A stretch of DNA of 64,000 bases from Odontesthes bonariensis (Eukaryota; Chordata; Actinopteri; Atheriniformes; Atherinopsidae): positions 6,346,536 through 6,410,535 of the forward strand of contig NC_134524.1 of the NCBI RefSeq assembly GCF_027942865.1. Direction: 5' to 3'. Both the position numbers and the translations under genes were made by a program. The notes below the pieces were generated by a model. The model was not told the origin of the DNA and ran no database searches. It saw only the letters and a program-made list of their open reading frames with translations. The number at the start of each line of letters is the position of its first letter. Positions within the stretch are counted from its first letter, which is position 1. Of the stretch, positions 22,562 through 35,068 are shown piece after piece.

Positions 22562-23111
22562 AGGTTGGGTAGGGGATCTTTTTCTGGAACATTTTTTTAC
22601 ATATTGCTTGAAATACTCTTCACACCCCCATTGCAACCAATTAATTAAAAGTTTTGACACAAATATGAAAAGTTTTAGTGGCCTCTAGGACGTACAATCT
22701 AGGAAAAACAGTATCCAATCATACTGAACGGACCGTTAACGATGATTGGATTCTGATGCGTCTATCAAACTGCAATCTGCTCCTCCCTCCCCCTCCTTCC
22801 CCCCGTGCGCGTACCCTGCTCTGTGAACGAATTACGCGTCCAGAAGCTTGGCAGGAAGCTAAACTAGAGCCAGCTTAGCTAGCACCTAGCATTATTAAAC
22901 GTATAGTTAGCATATACTAAATACTAAATACGGCAACGATCGATGCTTGCTGTCAGAACAGCGCTCGTGCACCTTCGTGCTCGTGCGCGTTCATGTACTC
23001 TAGAGGCGTGCCTTCGGGGGGAAAGTGAAGAAAAGGGTTGGGACTTTTGACTTGTATATTTTCAAAATGCAGCTTCGCTGGACTCAAAATCCAGGATCTC
23101 CTACCCTACCT
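22562..23111. mobile_element. TTAA-flanked element with AGGTTGGGTAGG ends (550 bp)
   Basis: TTAA flanks lie at 22558-22561 and 23112-23115. The left end AGGTTGGGTAGGGGATC pairs with the right end GATCTCCTACCCTACCT. No transposase was seen. It has a different terminal sequence from the AGGGATAGTTC and AGGGATATGCC families in this window. Confidence 0.7.
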
Positions 23112-23238
23112 TTAAAGTATAAAAGTATAAAGTAACCTTTAAATAAAAAAATAAAAAACTTTTTTTTTTTAAAACCCACACACTAAAAGGTAGATGCCAC
23201 TATATGAATTGCAAGCTTAATTGGAAAACTGATTAGTT

Positions 23239-23436
23239 CTACACGTGGGTCTTGGGTGTGCAGAGTTTGCATTGCATTTTCCACGAGTCATTTTTGCACC
23301 CGACTATTTCGAAAAATTCTTTGAGATAGGGCCAAGGATGAGGAAGGTCTTGTTGGTCTCCGTCTCCATCTCCCGATACGCTCTCGCCTGTGTCCCACCT
23401 TTCAGACATTTCGCCATCTTTTTCTGAATCCGACAT
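23239..23436 (-). pseudogene. hAT transposase N-terminal fragment (BED-type finger)
   Basis: The 65-codon frame has an acidic start (MSDSEKDGEMSERW) and then WPYLKEFFEIVGCKNDSWKM and QCKLCTPKTHV. This is typical of the BED zinc-finger region of fish hAT transposases, with the first Cys pair (CKLC) present and the His pair missing. It stops early and is a remnant inside the broken hAT element. Confidence 0.6.
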
Positions 23437-23815
23437 TGTGGCGTGGCACGCACTTCGCGCAGCTTCGCGTTTGCAGTTTGTAGAACACCTGCTTGCTTCT
23501 GACGAATGACGATTTCCTTGTTTGTCAGCACAAATTTGACGTATAGCCTAACCGATGAGTGTTTGCGTTATATGATTCATCCAATTACACTCGTTCTCAC
23601 TAGGTGTGGATGTTGCCACTGATCTGTTTTGGATGGCGCACATGACGTGAAATACATAAACATTAAACTGAAGCCAAGAGTAACGAGGCTGTTTGTTTTG
23701 AAAATGTAAGGAATAGAAAGTACTGACTTGTGTGAAAATGTAATGAGTAGAAGTCAGAAGTAGGCAGAAAAATAAGTAATGGAATAAAGTACAGATACCT
23801 AAAAAGTGTACTTAA

Positions 23816-24250
23816 AGGGATATGCCACCCCCAGGCCAAATTAAGTGTATCCCCGCATTCCCGAGACATAAATAAGTGTGTGGGAGCGTTTTCCTGGCGA
23901 CCCAGGCATTGTCCGAATCTAACAGCACTGACCACTGCTTGGTTTCGCGTAATACCTCCATGCTAGCGTCGCCAATTGAAATATTACTCCGCTCAACCTC
24001 TATTTCGAACACAGATGGGACAGTGGGGGGGGGGGGATTCCCAATGACGTAGCGGGGAGTGTGCTTCGGCTGTGTTTTCGATTGGCGACGCTGGCGACGC
24101 TAGCATGTATGTATTACGCGCAACCAAGCAGTGATCAGTGCTGTGAGATTCGGACAATGCCTGGGTCGCCAGGAAAACGCTCCCACACACTTATTTATGT
24201 CTCGGGAATGCGGGGATACACTTAATTTGGCCTGGGGGTGGCATATCCCT
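23816..24250. mobile_element. TTAA-flanked palindromic element with AGGGATATGCC ends (435 bp)
   Basis: TTAA lies at 23812-23815 and 24251-24254. The inverted arms are very long, about 150-170 bp each, with few mismatches, starting AGGGATATGCCACCCCCAGG. A 13-base G run lies near the centre (about 24027-24039). No coding capacity. Confidence 0.8.
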
Positions 24251-25404
24251 TTAATTACAGTAACGAAGTATTTGTACTTCGTTACTTGACACCTCTGCAT
24301 TCAACTGTCTTTGTGATGTTGTAGTTTGTCTGTTTGCATCATATTTGATGAGCTAATCATCACCTTTTGATCACATGTAAAATTACTGTTTGCAAACTAA
24401 GCAGAGAATGAACATAGTGAGACACTAAACCAGGTTTGAGTGCCTTACAATTGTATTTAAATATCACTCTTCATCTCCGATTAGTCTGATACACAAACTA
24501 ATAAGCTCTAAAGCTGAGTAGAGATGCATTTTAGAGCATTTTAAACTAACTGAAACACCTCATAATCACTTCCTAACGTCAAAGCCAAGAACGTTTATCA
24601 GGTTCCACTTTAACAGAGGGTGGGTCTGAATTATCATCAACTAAAACTCACCATTTTCTTGTCTGTCATAAAGCAAGAGAACAAATGTGTGCTTGATTTT
24701 TTTTTGTTTTTGCAAAGTTTGTTCTCAGAAAAAGTCCCTTCCTGATTAAAAATGCTAAACTTGTAAACCAAACTACTTTCAATCTGACCCCTCCTCTGAG
24801 AAAGTGGCTTTAACTCAATTAAAAATTGCCCTCATCGCTTTTTAGGAATTCTTCGGGTCATAAAAGCGAGATTCAATTCAGAATAAAAAACATTTTGAAT
24901 GAACGAAGACAGATAATTTGCTCTGTGTCGTGTTCATAATCCCATATTTATCATAACATATGGAATACAGTGCGTTTCAAATCTCTAGAAACTGATTGTA
25001 ATGCCAAAGCCCAACGACATGTGACCTTGTACATATTTACAGCCATCACGTGGGAGGTGGAGGATATCTAGACACAAAAGATTGGAGCTTATGGATAAAA
25101 CTGAAAGCTTGTGGTCAGTAATGATGATTGCTTCCTACAGAGTATGAAAGTCTCCAGTTCAATCTCATAATGTGTGTTGTTACGACGTCGATCTACAGAT
25201 TAAAGCGCTGCGGTGCGGAAGAGCCCGCGCACTAAGCCGCTGACTGCTTCCCAGGTCTTTAGGAGCTGGGAGGAGGCCGGTGTTTGCGGGCTGATCTCCG
25301 TGCTACCTCTCTGTTTCTTTTTCAGTAAAGCCACAGGGGATTGCAGATGACGTAATGTGGGGGTAAAATCTGCACCGCAAACTTCCACCAGCCTCACATG
25401 GGAC

Positions 25405-27064
25405 CAGAGGTGGGTAGAGTAGCCACAAATTGTACTCAAATAAAAGTACTGGTACTTCAGAATAATATGACTCAAGTAAAAGTAAAAAGTATTCATCCAA
25501 ATAATTACTTGAGTAAGAGTAAAAAAAAGTGCTCGGTGAAAAAACTACTCAAGTACTGAGTAACTGTTGAGTAACGTCTGATTTATTTGTTAACACAAGC
25601 ATTCAATCAGACAGACAAAAATACTAAATAATCATCTTTAGGCCAATTAGAGTTCATCCAATTGATAAAATAAATTAAACTGAATTAATTAATTACAAAA
25701 TACCTTAAATAAAAATAATCCAGGTAAATTCAAGAACCTCAATAAAAAAATAAAAGAGACTTAGGAAATGTTTAAAACTAGGGCTGGGCAACGATTAAAA
25801 TGTTTAATTTAATTAATCACATGATTTCCCTGATTAATCACGATTAATCACATTTGTACGCAAATTCCAAAAATGAATCCAAAAGTAGTGTATAGCTTTT
25901 AGCATTTAGTTTTATTTTAAATGTGCTGCCATATGAATGAAAGTGCCATAACATTTGTTGTGCAAACACACTTTCAACATCAGCATCTTTCTGTAGTTTT
26001 TATGTAGAAGCCTCGCTCCACTGTCTGTTTCCTTGAATGACTTGCTGCTATCAGTTGTGTGTTTTGACTTTAAGTGATATTTTAGACTGGAACTACTACG
26101 CTGAGAAGACAATTCAACTTGGCAGTAAATGCGGAAGTTTTTTAAAAATTTTATTTTGAAATACATGCTTTTATGTTGAAACAAGTAAAACAGGAAGTAG
26201 CACCGGTTAGCTCTGTGAGCTCCGGTGATGTTACCTGCTAGTTTATCTTTATTTTATTACTCCATGCTTCGTGGTGTTTGCTGTAACTGTGTGAATGTGA
26301 TACATTCAACAGACTTTTACAATAATAAAACCTGTATTAATGATTAATTGTATTGTACTGTATTGTTAAATAATTAACAAGTTAACGCGATAATAACGAG
26401 TTAACTCGCCCAGCCCCATTTAAAACATATGTAACCTAAAAAACAAACATTCACCTATCCATGGGGGAAAAAAACGAGTTTAGGAAACTTAGCGCTACAT
26501 GTTTCCTCAAGTTAGATGTTGAGTTTCTGCTGAAATGTTTGTTTTGGTTGACACAGAAAACACATAATGTAGCTGCTGTTTCTCACTCTTTGTAAGGTAA
26601 ACATGCTTTCAGTATGAGGCCTCGTCTGCGTCTTCATTTCCCACCGTTGGTTCTGACATTTTTCATCTGTTTCTTTCTTTGTTTGCTACGACTGCTAATG
26701 CTAAAGCTAATGCATCCCGCCGCTGAGATTGAGTACGGTCACGTGACCAGACCGCACGGCTGCGTCTGATTGGTGGAACACAGTCAGGTGGTAGAGCCTT
26801 TGGTGGACGTCTCTCTCTCTGTCAGAATAAAACATTAAAATGAGGCGTAGGCGGGGGGATAAAAATAATGAGGCGTAGAATACCAAAGAGGTAAGAAGAA
26901 AAGTAACCAGCTCATTGTAGCCTAATGTAGCGGAGTAAGAGGACAGTTTCTGCTGCACATCTACTCAAGTAAAAGTAAAAAGTATATGATTTAAAACTAC
27001 TCCTAGAAGTATAATTTTATCAAAAACATACTCAAGTAAATGTAACTCGTTCCTACCCACCTCA
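25405..27064. mobile_element. hAT-type element (1.66 kb) with 8-bp target duplication CATGGGAC
   Basis: CATGGGAC flanks both ends (25397-25404 and 27065-27072). The left terminus CAGAGGTGGGTAG pairs with the right terminus CTACCCACCTC. Subterminal ACTCAAGTAAAAGTA words occur in both arms. No transposase is readable outside the nested element. Confidence 0.75.
25779..26418. mobile_element. Nested hAT element (640 bp), TSD TTTAAAAC
   Basis: TTTAAAAC flanks both ends (25771-25778 and 26419-26426). The termini are TAGGGCTGGGC and GCCCAGCCCCA. On the minus strand near 26097-26060 a fragment SSSLKYHLKSKHT matches the His half of a BED finger. It is inserted within the larger hAT element, so it is younger. 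Confidence 0.8.
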
Positions 27065-27780
27065 CATGGGACGCGTGCTTGGCTCTGTGCACGTGTGCGG
27101 TGATCCAGAACCCCAGCGACGCCAAAACAACCCTCAGAAGCTGATGTTTTACACAGAAGAACGTCAGGTGGCTAAACACAGCCTCCTCTGTGTCTGATGG
27201 CTCATTGGCTTTGACCTTTAACCCTGCCCGGAGTAACACGACCACAGGCTTTAAGAGGCCTGAGCCAGTGAGCATCACAACACAGAAGCGGGGCCTTTAG
27301 TGTCTGAACCGAGAAGAAACCTTTTTCTCTCCCCACCCACACATTTATTCAGTCAACGGGAAAATGCTCGAAAGCTTTGCTCTCGTGTTGATCCGTTCGA
27401 ACAAGCCGGGGTAGAGCTGCAGAGACACCTGAGCCCAAGGAGGGGGGGTGTTTCATTCGCACACACATGTATACGTGCAGATGCAATCAGAAGAATGCCG
27501 GACAGTGAAACCTAATGACTGTACTGGGACGATGTCCAGGGCAGATTTGGAGAACGGAGGGGAAGTGGGTGGCAAGATGGGGCGAAAAATACAACGTGGG
27601 GAGGTTTGAAGGAGCAAGAAATGTAACAAGGGTTCATTTGGCTTGTGTATAATTCCACAAAATTATTGTTTTTAATTGTTTTTATGACATTTATAAGACT
27701 AGTCAGGTGGAACTTGTGTTTTCTTTTTCGTTTTCTGTACATTCTTTTATGGGGGAGCAACATCTGTGACAAAAGACACG

Positions 27781-30700
27781 GGCTGTGTTCGAAACCGCAC
27801 ACTTCTCCTACTACTCCTACTAACTTTTTGAGTTAGTATGCGAGTTTGAGTAAGCGAGAAGTTCCCGGATGCATACTAGATTCTCTGAAATGTTGGGTAT
27901 GCATCATGAGGTTACTACTCATACTCAAACTACCCAAGATGCAACGTAACGTGACGTAGCCGATCGTCATTTCCTGTCAAAACGGCAGTTTCAAGCTAGC
28001 TACAACGAGGGTAGGTTCACTTCCTGTTTTCAAAACAAAAGCACCAATTGTATAGTAATGGCTTTCCCTATGATAAAAGACAACGGGTATTTTATTTTGT
28101 GAAAATAACTGGAAGTGCGTTGCTCACTGCGGCTAGCTTTAGTAGCGCCGAATTTGTGGGAACAAAATTGTAAACAGCCGGTATTTTGTCAGGTTTTCAA
28201 CACGTTTCAACATGTAGTATGCAGTATGCAGTATGAAGTATGAAGAATGGAAGTATGTAGTATGTAGTATGCAGAATGCAGAATGCAGTATGGAAGTATG
28301 TAGTATGTAGTATGTAGTATGCAGTATGGAAGTATGTAATATGCAGTATGGAAGTATGGAAGTATGCAGTATGCAGTATGGAAGTATGTAGTATGCAGTA
28401 TGCAGTATGGAAGTATGTAGTATGCAGTATGGAAGTATGTAGTATGCAGTATGTAGTATGCAGTATGGAAGTATGTAGTATGCAGTATGGAAGTATGTAG
28501 TATGCAGTATGGAAGTATGTAGTATGCAGTATGGAAGTATGGAAGTATGGAAGTATGTAGTATGCAGTATGGAAGTATGCAGTATGCAGTATGGAAGTAT
28601 GTAGTATGCAGTATGCAGTATGGAAGTATGTAGTATGCAGTATGAAGTATGCAGTATGGAAGTATGCAGTATGGAAGTATGTAGTATGTAGTATGCAGTA
28701 TGGAAGTATGTAGTATGCGGTATGCACTATGCAGTATGGAAGTATGTAGTATGCAGTATGCAGTATGGAAGTATGCAGTATGCAGTATGCAGTATGGAAG
28801 TATGTAGTATGCAGTATGGAAGTATGCAGTATGCAGTATGGAAGTATGTAGTATGCAGTATGGAAGTATGCAGTATGCAGTATGGGAGTATGTAGTATGC
28901 AGTATGCAGTATGGAAGTATGCAGTATGCAGTATGGAAGTATGTAGTATGCAGTATGCAGTATGGAAGTATGTAGTATGCAGTATGCAGTATGGAAGTAT
29001 GCAGTATGCAGTATGGGAGTATGTAGTATGCAGTATGCAGTATGCAGTATGGAAGTATGCAGTATGCAGTATGCAGTATGGAAGTATGTAGTATGCAGTA
29101 TGCAGTATGGAAGTATGTAGTATGCAGTATGCAGTATGGAAGTATGTAGTATGCAGTATGGAAGTATGTAGTATGCAGTATGGAAGTATGTAGTATGCAG
29201 TATGCAGTATGGAAGTATGCAGTATGCAGTATGGAACTATGTAGTATGCAGTATGCAGTATGCAGTATGTAGTATGCAGTATGGAAGTATGTAGTATGCA
29301 GTATGGAAGTATGCAGTATGCAGTATGGAAGTATGTAGTATGCAGTATGCAGTATGGAAGTATGCAGTATGCAGTATGGAAGTATGTAGAATGCAGTATG
29401 GAAGTATGTAGTATGCAGTATGCAGTATGGAAGTATGCAGTATGCAGTATGGAAGTATGTAGTATGCAGTATGGAAGTATGTAGTATGCGGTATGGAAGT
29501 ATGTAGTATGCAGTATGCAGTATGGAAGTATGCAGTATGCAGTATGGAACTATGTAGTATGCAGTATGGAAGTATGTAGTATGCAGTATGCAGTATGCAG
29601 TATGTAGTATGCAGTATGGAAGTATGTAGTATGCAGTATGCAGTATGCAGTATGTAGTATGCAGTATGGAAGTATGTAGTATGCAGTATGCAGTATGTAG
29701 TATGCAGTATGGAAGTATGTAGTATGCAGTATGGAAGTATGCAGTATGCAGTATGGAAGTATGTAGTATGCAGTATGCAGTATGGAAGTATGTAGTATGC
29801 AGTATGGAAGTATGTAGTATGCAGTATGCAGTATGGAAGTATGCAGTATGGAACTATGCAGTATGCAGTATGGAAGTATGCAGTATGGAAGTATGTAGTA
29901 TGCAGTATGGAAGTATGTAGTATGCGGTATGGAAGTATGTAGTATGCAGTATGCAGTATGGAAGTATGCAGTATGCAGTATGGAACCATGTAGTATGCAG
30001 TATGGAAGTATGTAGTATGCAGTATGCAGTATGTAGTATGCAGTATGGAAGTATGTAGTATGCAGTATGCAGTATGTAGTATGCAGTATGGAAGTATGTA
30101 GTATGCAGTATGCAGTATGTAGTATGCAGTATGGAAGTATGTAGTATGCAGTATGGAAGTATGCAGTATGCAGTATGGAAGTATGTAGTATGTAGTATGC
30201 AGTATGGAAGTATGTAGTATGCAGTATGCAGTATGCAGTATGTAGTATGCAGTATGGAAGTATGTAGTATGCAGTATGCAGTATGTAGTATGCAGTATGC
30301 AGTATGCAGTATGTAGTATGCAGTATGGAAGTATGTAGTATGCAGTATGGATGTATGCAGTATGCAGTATGGAAGTATGTAGTATGCAGTATGCAGTATG
30401 GAAGTATGTAGTATGCAGTATGGAAGTATGTAGTATGCAGTATGGAAGTATGTAGTATGCAGTATGCAGTATGGAAGTATGCAGTATGGAACTATGCAGT
30501 ATGCAGTATGGAAGTATGCAGTATGGAAGTATGTAGTATGCAGTATGGAAGTATGTAGTATGCGGTATGGAACCATGTAGTATGCAGTATGGAAGTATGT
30601 AGTATGCAGTATGGAAGTATGCAGTATGCAGTATGGAACCATGTAGTATGCAGTATGGAAGTATGTAGTATGCAGTATGCAGTATGCAGTATGTAGTATG

Positions 30701-31886
30701 CAGTATGGAAGTATGTAGTATGCAGTATGCAGTATGTAGTATGCAGTATGGAAGTATGTAGTATGCAGTATGGAAGTATGTAGTATGCGGTATGGAAGTA
30801 TGTAGTATGCAGTATGCAGTATGGAAGTATGCAGTATGCAGTATGGAACCATGTAGTATGCAGTATGGAAGTATGTAGTATGCAGTATGCAGTATGTAGT
30901 ATGCAGTATGGAAGTATGTAGTATGCAGTATGCAGTATGTAGTATGCAGTATGGAAGTATGTAGTATGCAGTATGCAGTATGTAGTATGCAGTATGGAAG
31001 TATGTAGTATGCAGTATGGAAGTATGCAGTATGCAGTATGGAAGTATGTAGTATGTAGTATGCAGTATGGAAGTATGTAGTATGCAGTATGCAGTATGCA
31101 GTATGTAGTATGCAGTATGGAAGTATGTAGTATGCAGTATGCAGTATGTAGTATGCAGTATGCAGTATGCAGTATGTAGTATGCAGTATGGAAGTATGTA
31201 GTATGCAGTATGGATGTATGCAGTATGCAGTATGGAAGTATGTAGTATGCAGTATGCAGTATGGAAGTATGTAGTATGCAGTATGGAAGTATGTAGTATG
31301 CAGTATGGAAGTATGTAGTATGCAGTATGCAGTATGGAAGTATGCAGTATGGAACTATGCAGTATGCAGTATGGAAGTATGCAGTATGGAAGTATGTAGT
31401 ATGCAGTATGGAAGTATGTAGTATGCGGTATGGAACCATGTAGTATGCAGTATGGAAGTATGTAGTATGCAGTATGGAAGTATGCAGTATGCAGTATGGA
31501 ACCATGTAGTATGCAGTATGGAAGTATGTAGTATGCAGTATGCAGTATGCAGTATGTAGTATGCAGTATGGAAGTATGTAGTATGCAGTATGCAGTATGT
31601 AGTATGCAGTATGGAAGTATGTAGTATGCAGTATGCAGTATGTAGTATGCAGTATGGAAGTATGTAGTATGCAGTATGGAAGTATGCAGTATGCAGTATG
31701 GAAGTATGTAGTATGCAGTATGCAGTATGGAAGTATGTAGTATGCAGTATGGAAGTATGTAGTATGCAGTATGGAAGTATGTAGTATGCAGTATGCAGTA
31801 TGGAAGTATGCAGTATGGAACTATGCAGTATGCAGTATGGAAGTATGCAGTATGGAAGTATGTAGTATGCGGTTTCGAACACAGCC
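27781..31886. mobile_element. GGCTGTGTTCGAAACCGC-terminus element, expanded copy 2 (4.1 kb)
   Basis: The left end (27781-27798) and right end (31869-31886) are the same inverted termini as at 4968-5588. The left interior (about 27799-28205) aligns with the inverse of 5160-5570 in copy 1. The right interior is replaced by the long AGTATG array. Flanks ACG and ACT do not give a clean target duplication. Confidence 0.8.
28208..31870. repeat. AGTATG satellite array (about 3.65 kb)
   Basis: The array is built almost only from three words, AGTATGC, AGTATGT and AGTATGGA, in varying order, most often as a 22-bp triplet. An 863-bp higher-order period is visible in the distal part: landmarks at 29987, 30181, 30487 and 30640 recur at 30850, 31044, 31350 and 31503. 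The long open frames here (up to 337 codons, His/Tyr/Cys-rich) arise because the words lack stops in some frames; no start or splice context supports coding. Confidence 0.9.
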
Positions 31887-31899
31887 ACTCGAATTCTTC

Positions 31900-33849
31900 C
31901 TCTTTTTTCTGATGTTCGGTGAGGAAAGGTGAGCTCCCATTTTGTCATTTATATTTGTCATTTTATTTTGTCACATGCTCCATGTTTTACTTATTTGTGC
32001 TAATGTTTGCGTCATTGTAACCGCGGCTCTTTTTTCTGATGTTCGGTGAGGAAAGGTGGAGGTAAACAAAGACCTTCGAAAGAGCAGCGGTGTGGTCTCC
32101 GTTCGTTCTAACCTTAACAGAACGCAGATGGTTTCATACCGGTTACAGAAACCAACAGAAGGAAGAGACGGGAGCAGAAAGCGAAAGAAAGACGAGTGTG
32201 TGAGTGTGTGTTTGGGATGAAAGCGTAAAGCACTGCTGACAGGATGCGTTGACAGACCTGCTCAGAACAGTGGAGGTTTTATCTGCACCAATAAACGAGG
32301 CACTATATCCCAAACCCTCGCCGGGGTCTGTTATAGTTCCTTATTAAATACTTCAACAGGGTGAAGCAGCTACTGTTTCAGTCGCTGAGCAGAGACGCAA
32401 AGCAAGCCAAACTGTATTTTTAGAGCAGGGAAGATACGATTTCCTCCACGGGGAAGCACAGAGTGTTGAAATGTATACACGTTGCATACCAACAACCCGA
32501 GCAATCGAATGTAAGTGGTGATACAAATGCAGAAACACTTCCAGAACAAGCTGGAGTTAATCAAATACTCGGGAGAAAAAAGGGGAGTGCTGTCTGCCCG
32601 GTTTGTTGGAGCTCTTCTAATGCAACTGAGCAGATCATTTAAGCTGCTAAAGGGCCGTAAAAGCAAAAGCAGGTACCCCGATGTCATAGTTAACTATTAA
32701 TGTGTAACCACAGGACTCGTACCGGGTGATGTATTAATGAAGTTTAACTAACTAAACTAAACCAAAAGGTTCATTCAGAAGCTGCAGCCTCTCTATTTGA
32801 AACATTATCCGAGACTTTGATGTTGTCCCGTTTCACATTTCACATCTTGTTACTATCATATTTACACAGACCATTTTAACCTACCGTAAATATACCGGCT
32901 GTCTATTCCGACTAACACAAGTCCTCGATATAGGCAAAAATATACAAGAATATATTTCTCACAAATATCCATTAACCTCACTCAGACATTATGGTTATCT
33001 TTAACAACATCTATGACCATGTAAATCCGGATTAATTACGTTGTAAGGAACAACAGTGCCCATCGAAAAACTGAAAACTAAGGTAATAAAGATACATTAC
33101 ACCAACTAAACTAAAAAAAAACAAACAAACAAAACTTGGAAGAACGTAAGTAGAGGTGTCAGGGTTTCAATATGAATCCAGCCACAGGTTTCCACTTGGC
33201 TTCAAACTTCTCCATCTTAAGTTGTAGTCTTGCTGTTGTTTTTTTCATAATGTAGAGCTTTCTGATTCGATCTCTCCACTGAGTAATACTGGGACGTTGT
33301 GGTCTTAACCACATGTTACATTTAAACAAGGTTTTTTCTTTTGTCTCTTTATGTTTTCCATTAAAAAAAAAGTATTTTTCACCCTAACAGCGGTCAGTGT
33401 GCAGCTTGTGTTAACAACACTGATCTCCAAGTCTTTGAGAAAAGTGAACAATGACAGAATCTACCCGAGATTGACGCTAAACCTCGGTTTGGAAAAAGTT
33501 CAGCTGTCCTTAATTCTATGGTGGGAAGAAATACGAGTCGTTTGGATGTAAGGATGAAGCATTCAACAGCAAAACTGTCCTGATAGGATAAGAAAAGAGG
33601 ACTTAGATTCTGGATAAAATAACAAGGCAGTCTGAACACGGTGAGCAGCATTTAACAAATATGATGCAACGTTGGCCCATCTGGACACTTAATGGAAGAT
33701 TATGAGTAATCTGTTCATACGTGTTTCTCAGCTCCAGCTCCTGCTCTGCAACATTAACTTCCTGACGTCTAAAACCAGGACGCCTACAGATCAGCAGGTG
33801 CACGTTCATTTGTGTGGAGCACATTTGGATTTTGTGACTGATCACATTC
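31900..33849. other. Gene-free stretch
   Basis: A 30-bp direct repeat containing TTTTTTCTGATGTTCGGTGA occurs at about 31907 and 32029. No exon, RNA or element with both ends was recognised in the rest. Confidence 0.45.
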
Positions 33850-34326
33850 AACCTTGTAGCACCCAAGCATAAGAATAATCATTGGAAAAAAATCATTTTG
33901 GCTCTTCTTGCATCTTTTTGGGTGGGAATAAACCAATATTTTTGGAATTGGGCTATTTTTGATCATTTTAGGCAATGTTGTATATTTGCAACTGTGGGCT
34001 TTCCTGATTAATTTTGTTCATAAAACCAAGTCATTGTCTGCAGATCGTTTGGCTAAAACGGTAAAGTGAAAGGTGGACAAAGCACCAAACGAGACCAGAA
34101 CGAACTAGAACAGACCACCGCAAAGCAGAGTGTGATTCAGTGACCCAAGAAAACGATTGCTGTGACAACTGTCGGCACATAAAATGTAATGTAAAAAAAA
34201 TATTACACATGAATGTAAATAATGTATGTAAATTTAAAAAAATCAAATAATGTCATGTAAATAAAAATATAATGTAAATAAATAAAAAGCTTGTTGCATA
34301 TCTGCAACTGTGGGTGCTACAAGGTT
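33850..34326. mobile_element. Inverted-repeat element with AACCTTGTAGCACCCA ends (477 bp)
   Basis: The left end AACCTTGTAGCACCCA is matched by the right end TGGGTGCTACAAGGTT. No target duplication is evident and no coding motif was found. The family is unknown. Confidence 0.6.
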
Positions 34327-34444
34327 AACCGCAGTCACCAGACATTTGTTTTATCTATTTATTCTTTGTCAACTTTGGTTGTTGCTCTCTTCTTGGTTGG
34401 CTTTAGGCCCAAAACCTGCATGGTTAGGGTGAGGGAAAAAAAAC

Positions 34445-35068
34445 TACGGAAGCCCAGAGCGGACGTGGTACCTATAAACTTTTTTCTGATCGTTTTCTCG
34501 AGATAACGAGTTAATTTACTGATGGTTTTCGAGGCCACATTTTCTCCCCAGTCCGCCCCTGTTTATATGTGTTTATATGTATTTCTGACAAAGGTTTTTA
34601 CCCATTGTTACCCCCCCTTTCATTGAAAACTGAATAAAGTCGCCGGAGACGGCGGGCTCGACTGCTGATATAGTCGACTTCATCAGTGACCAGCTGAGGG
34701 GACCAGGCCGTCTCCATGGTTACCGAATGACGCACGAGAGGTGCCGTAATCGTTTTCTCGAGACAACGAGATAAATAACTCGTTATCTCGAGAAAACGAA
34801 ATGCTCGTCACACCAGCGGGATTTGCTTTGTGCGTTTTCACAAACGCTCCACATTCCATGTTTGATTCATAGGCGACTTTATTCAGTTTTCAATGAAAGG
34901 GGGGTAAAAATGGGTAAAAACCTTTGGCAGAAATACATATGAACACATATAAACAGCTCGGACTGCGGAGGAAAAGTGGCCTCGAAAACCATCGGTAAAT
35001 TAACTCTTTATCACGGGAAAACGGATGGAATAAAATGTATGTATCTATGGCCGTTTAGGGCTTCCGTA
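34445..35068. mobile_element. Palindromic element with TACGGAAGCCC ends (624 bp)
   Basis: The left TACGGAAGCCC pairs with the right GGGCTTCCGTA. Inside, long inverted arms (about 34495-34655 against 34868-35030) share GGTTTTCGAGGCCAC and GTTTTTACCCAT words. The centre holds a near-perfect hairpin around CTCGAG (34750-34799). No coding sequence seen. Confidence 0.65.

Larger units (their letters stand above)
22430..24297 (-). mobile_element. Broken hAT element hosting two TTAA insertions
   Basis: The right terminus reads, on the minus strand, CAGAGGTGTCAAGTAACGAA. Subterminal CAAGTAAAAGT-type words appear on both sides. The only coding relic is a BED-finger segment at 23239-23436. The left terminus is not clear. 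TTAA elements at 22562-23111 and 23816-24250 split it. Confidence 0.5.

Noticed and set aside
28197..31948. Long minus-strand reading frames (up to 337 codons) rich in His, Tyr, Ile and Cys
   Set aside because: They are translations of the AGTATG satellite, whose words lack stops in some frames. No codon signature, splice sites or known domain; overlapping frames are copies of each other.
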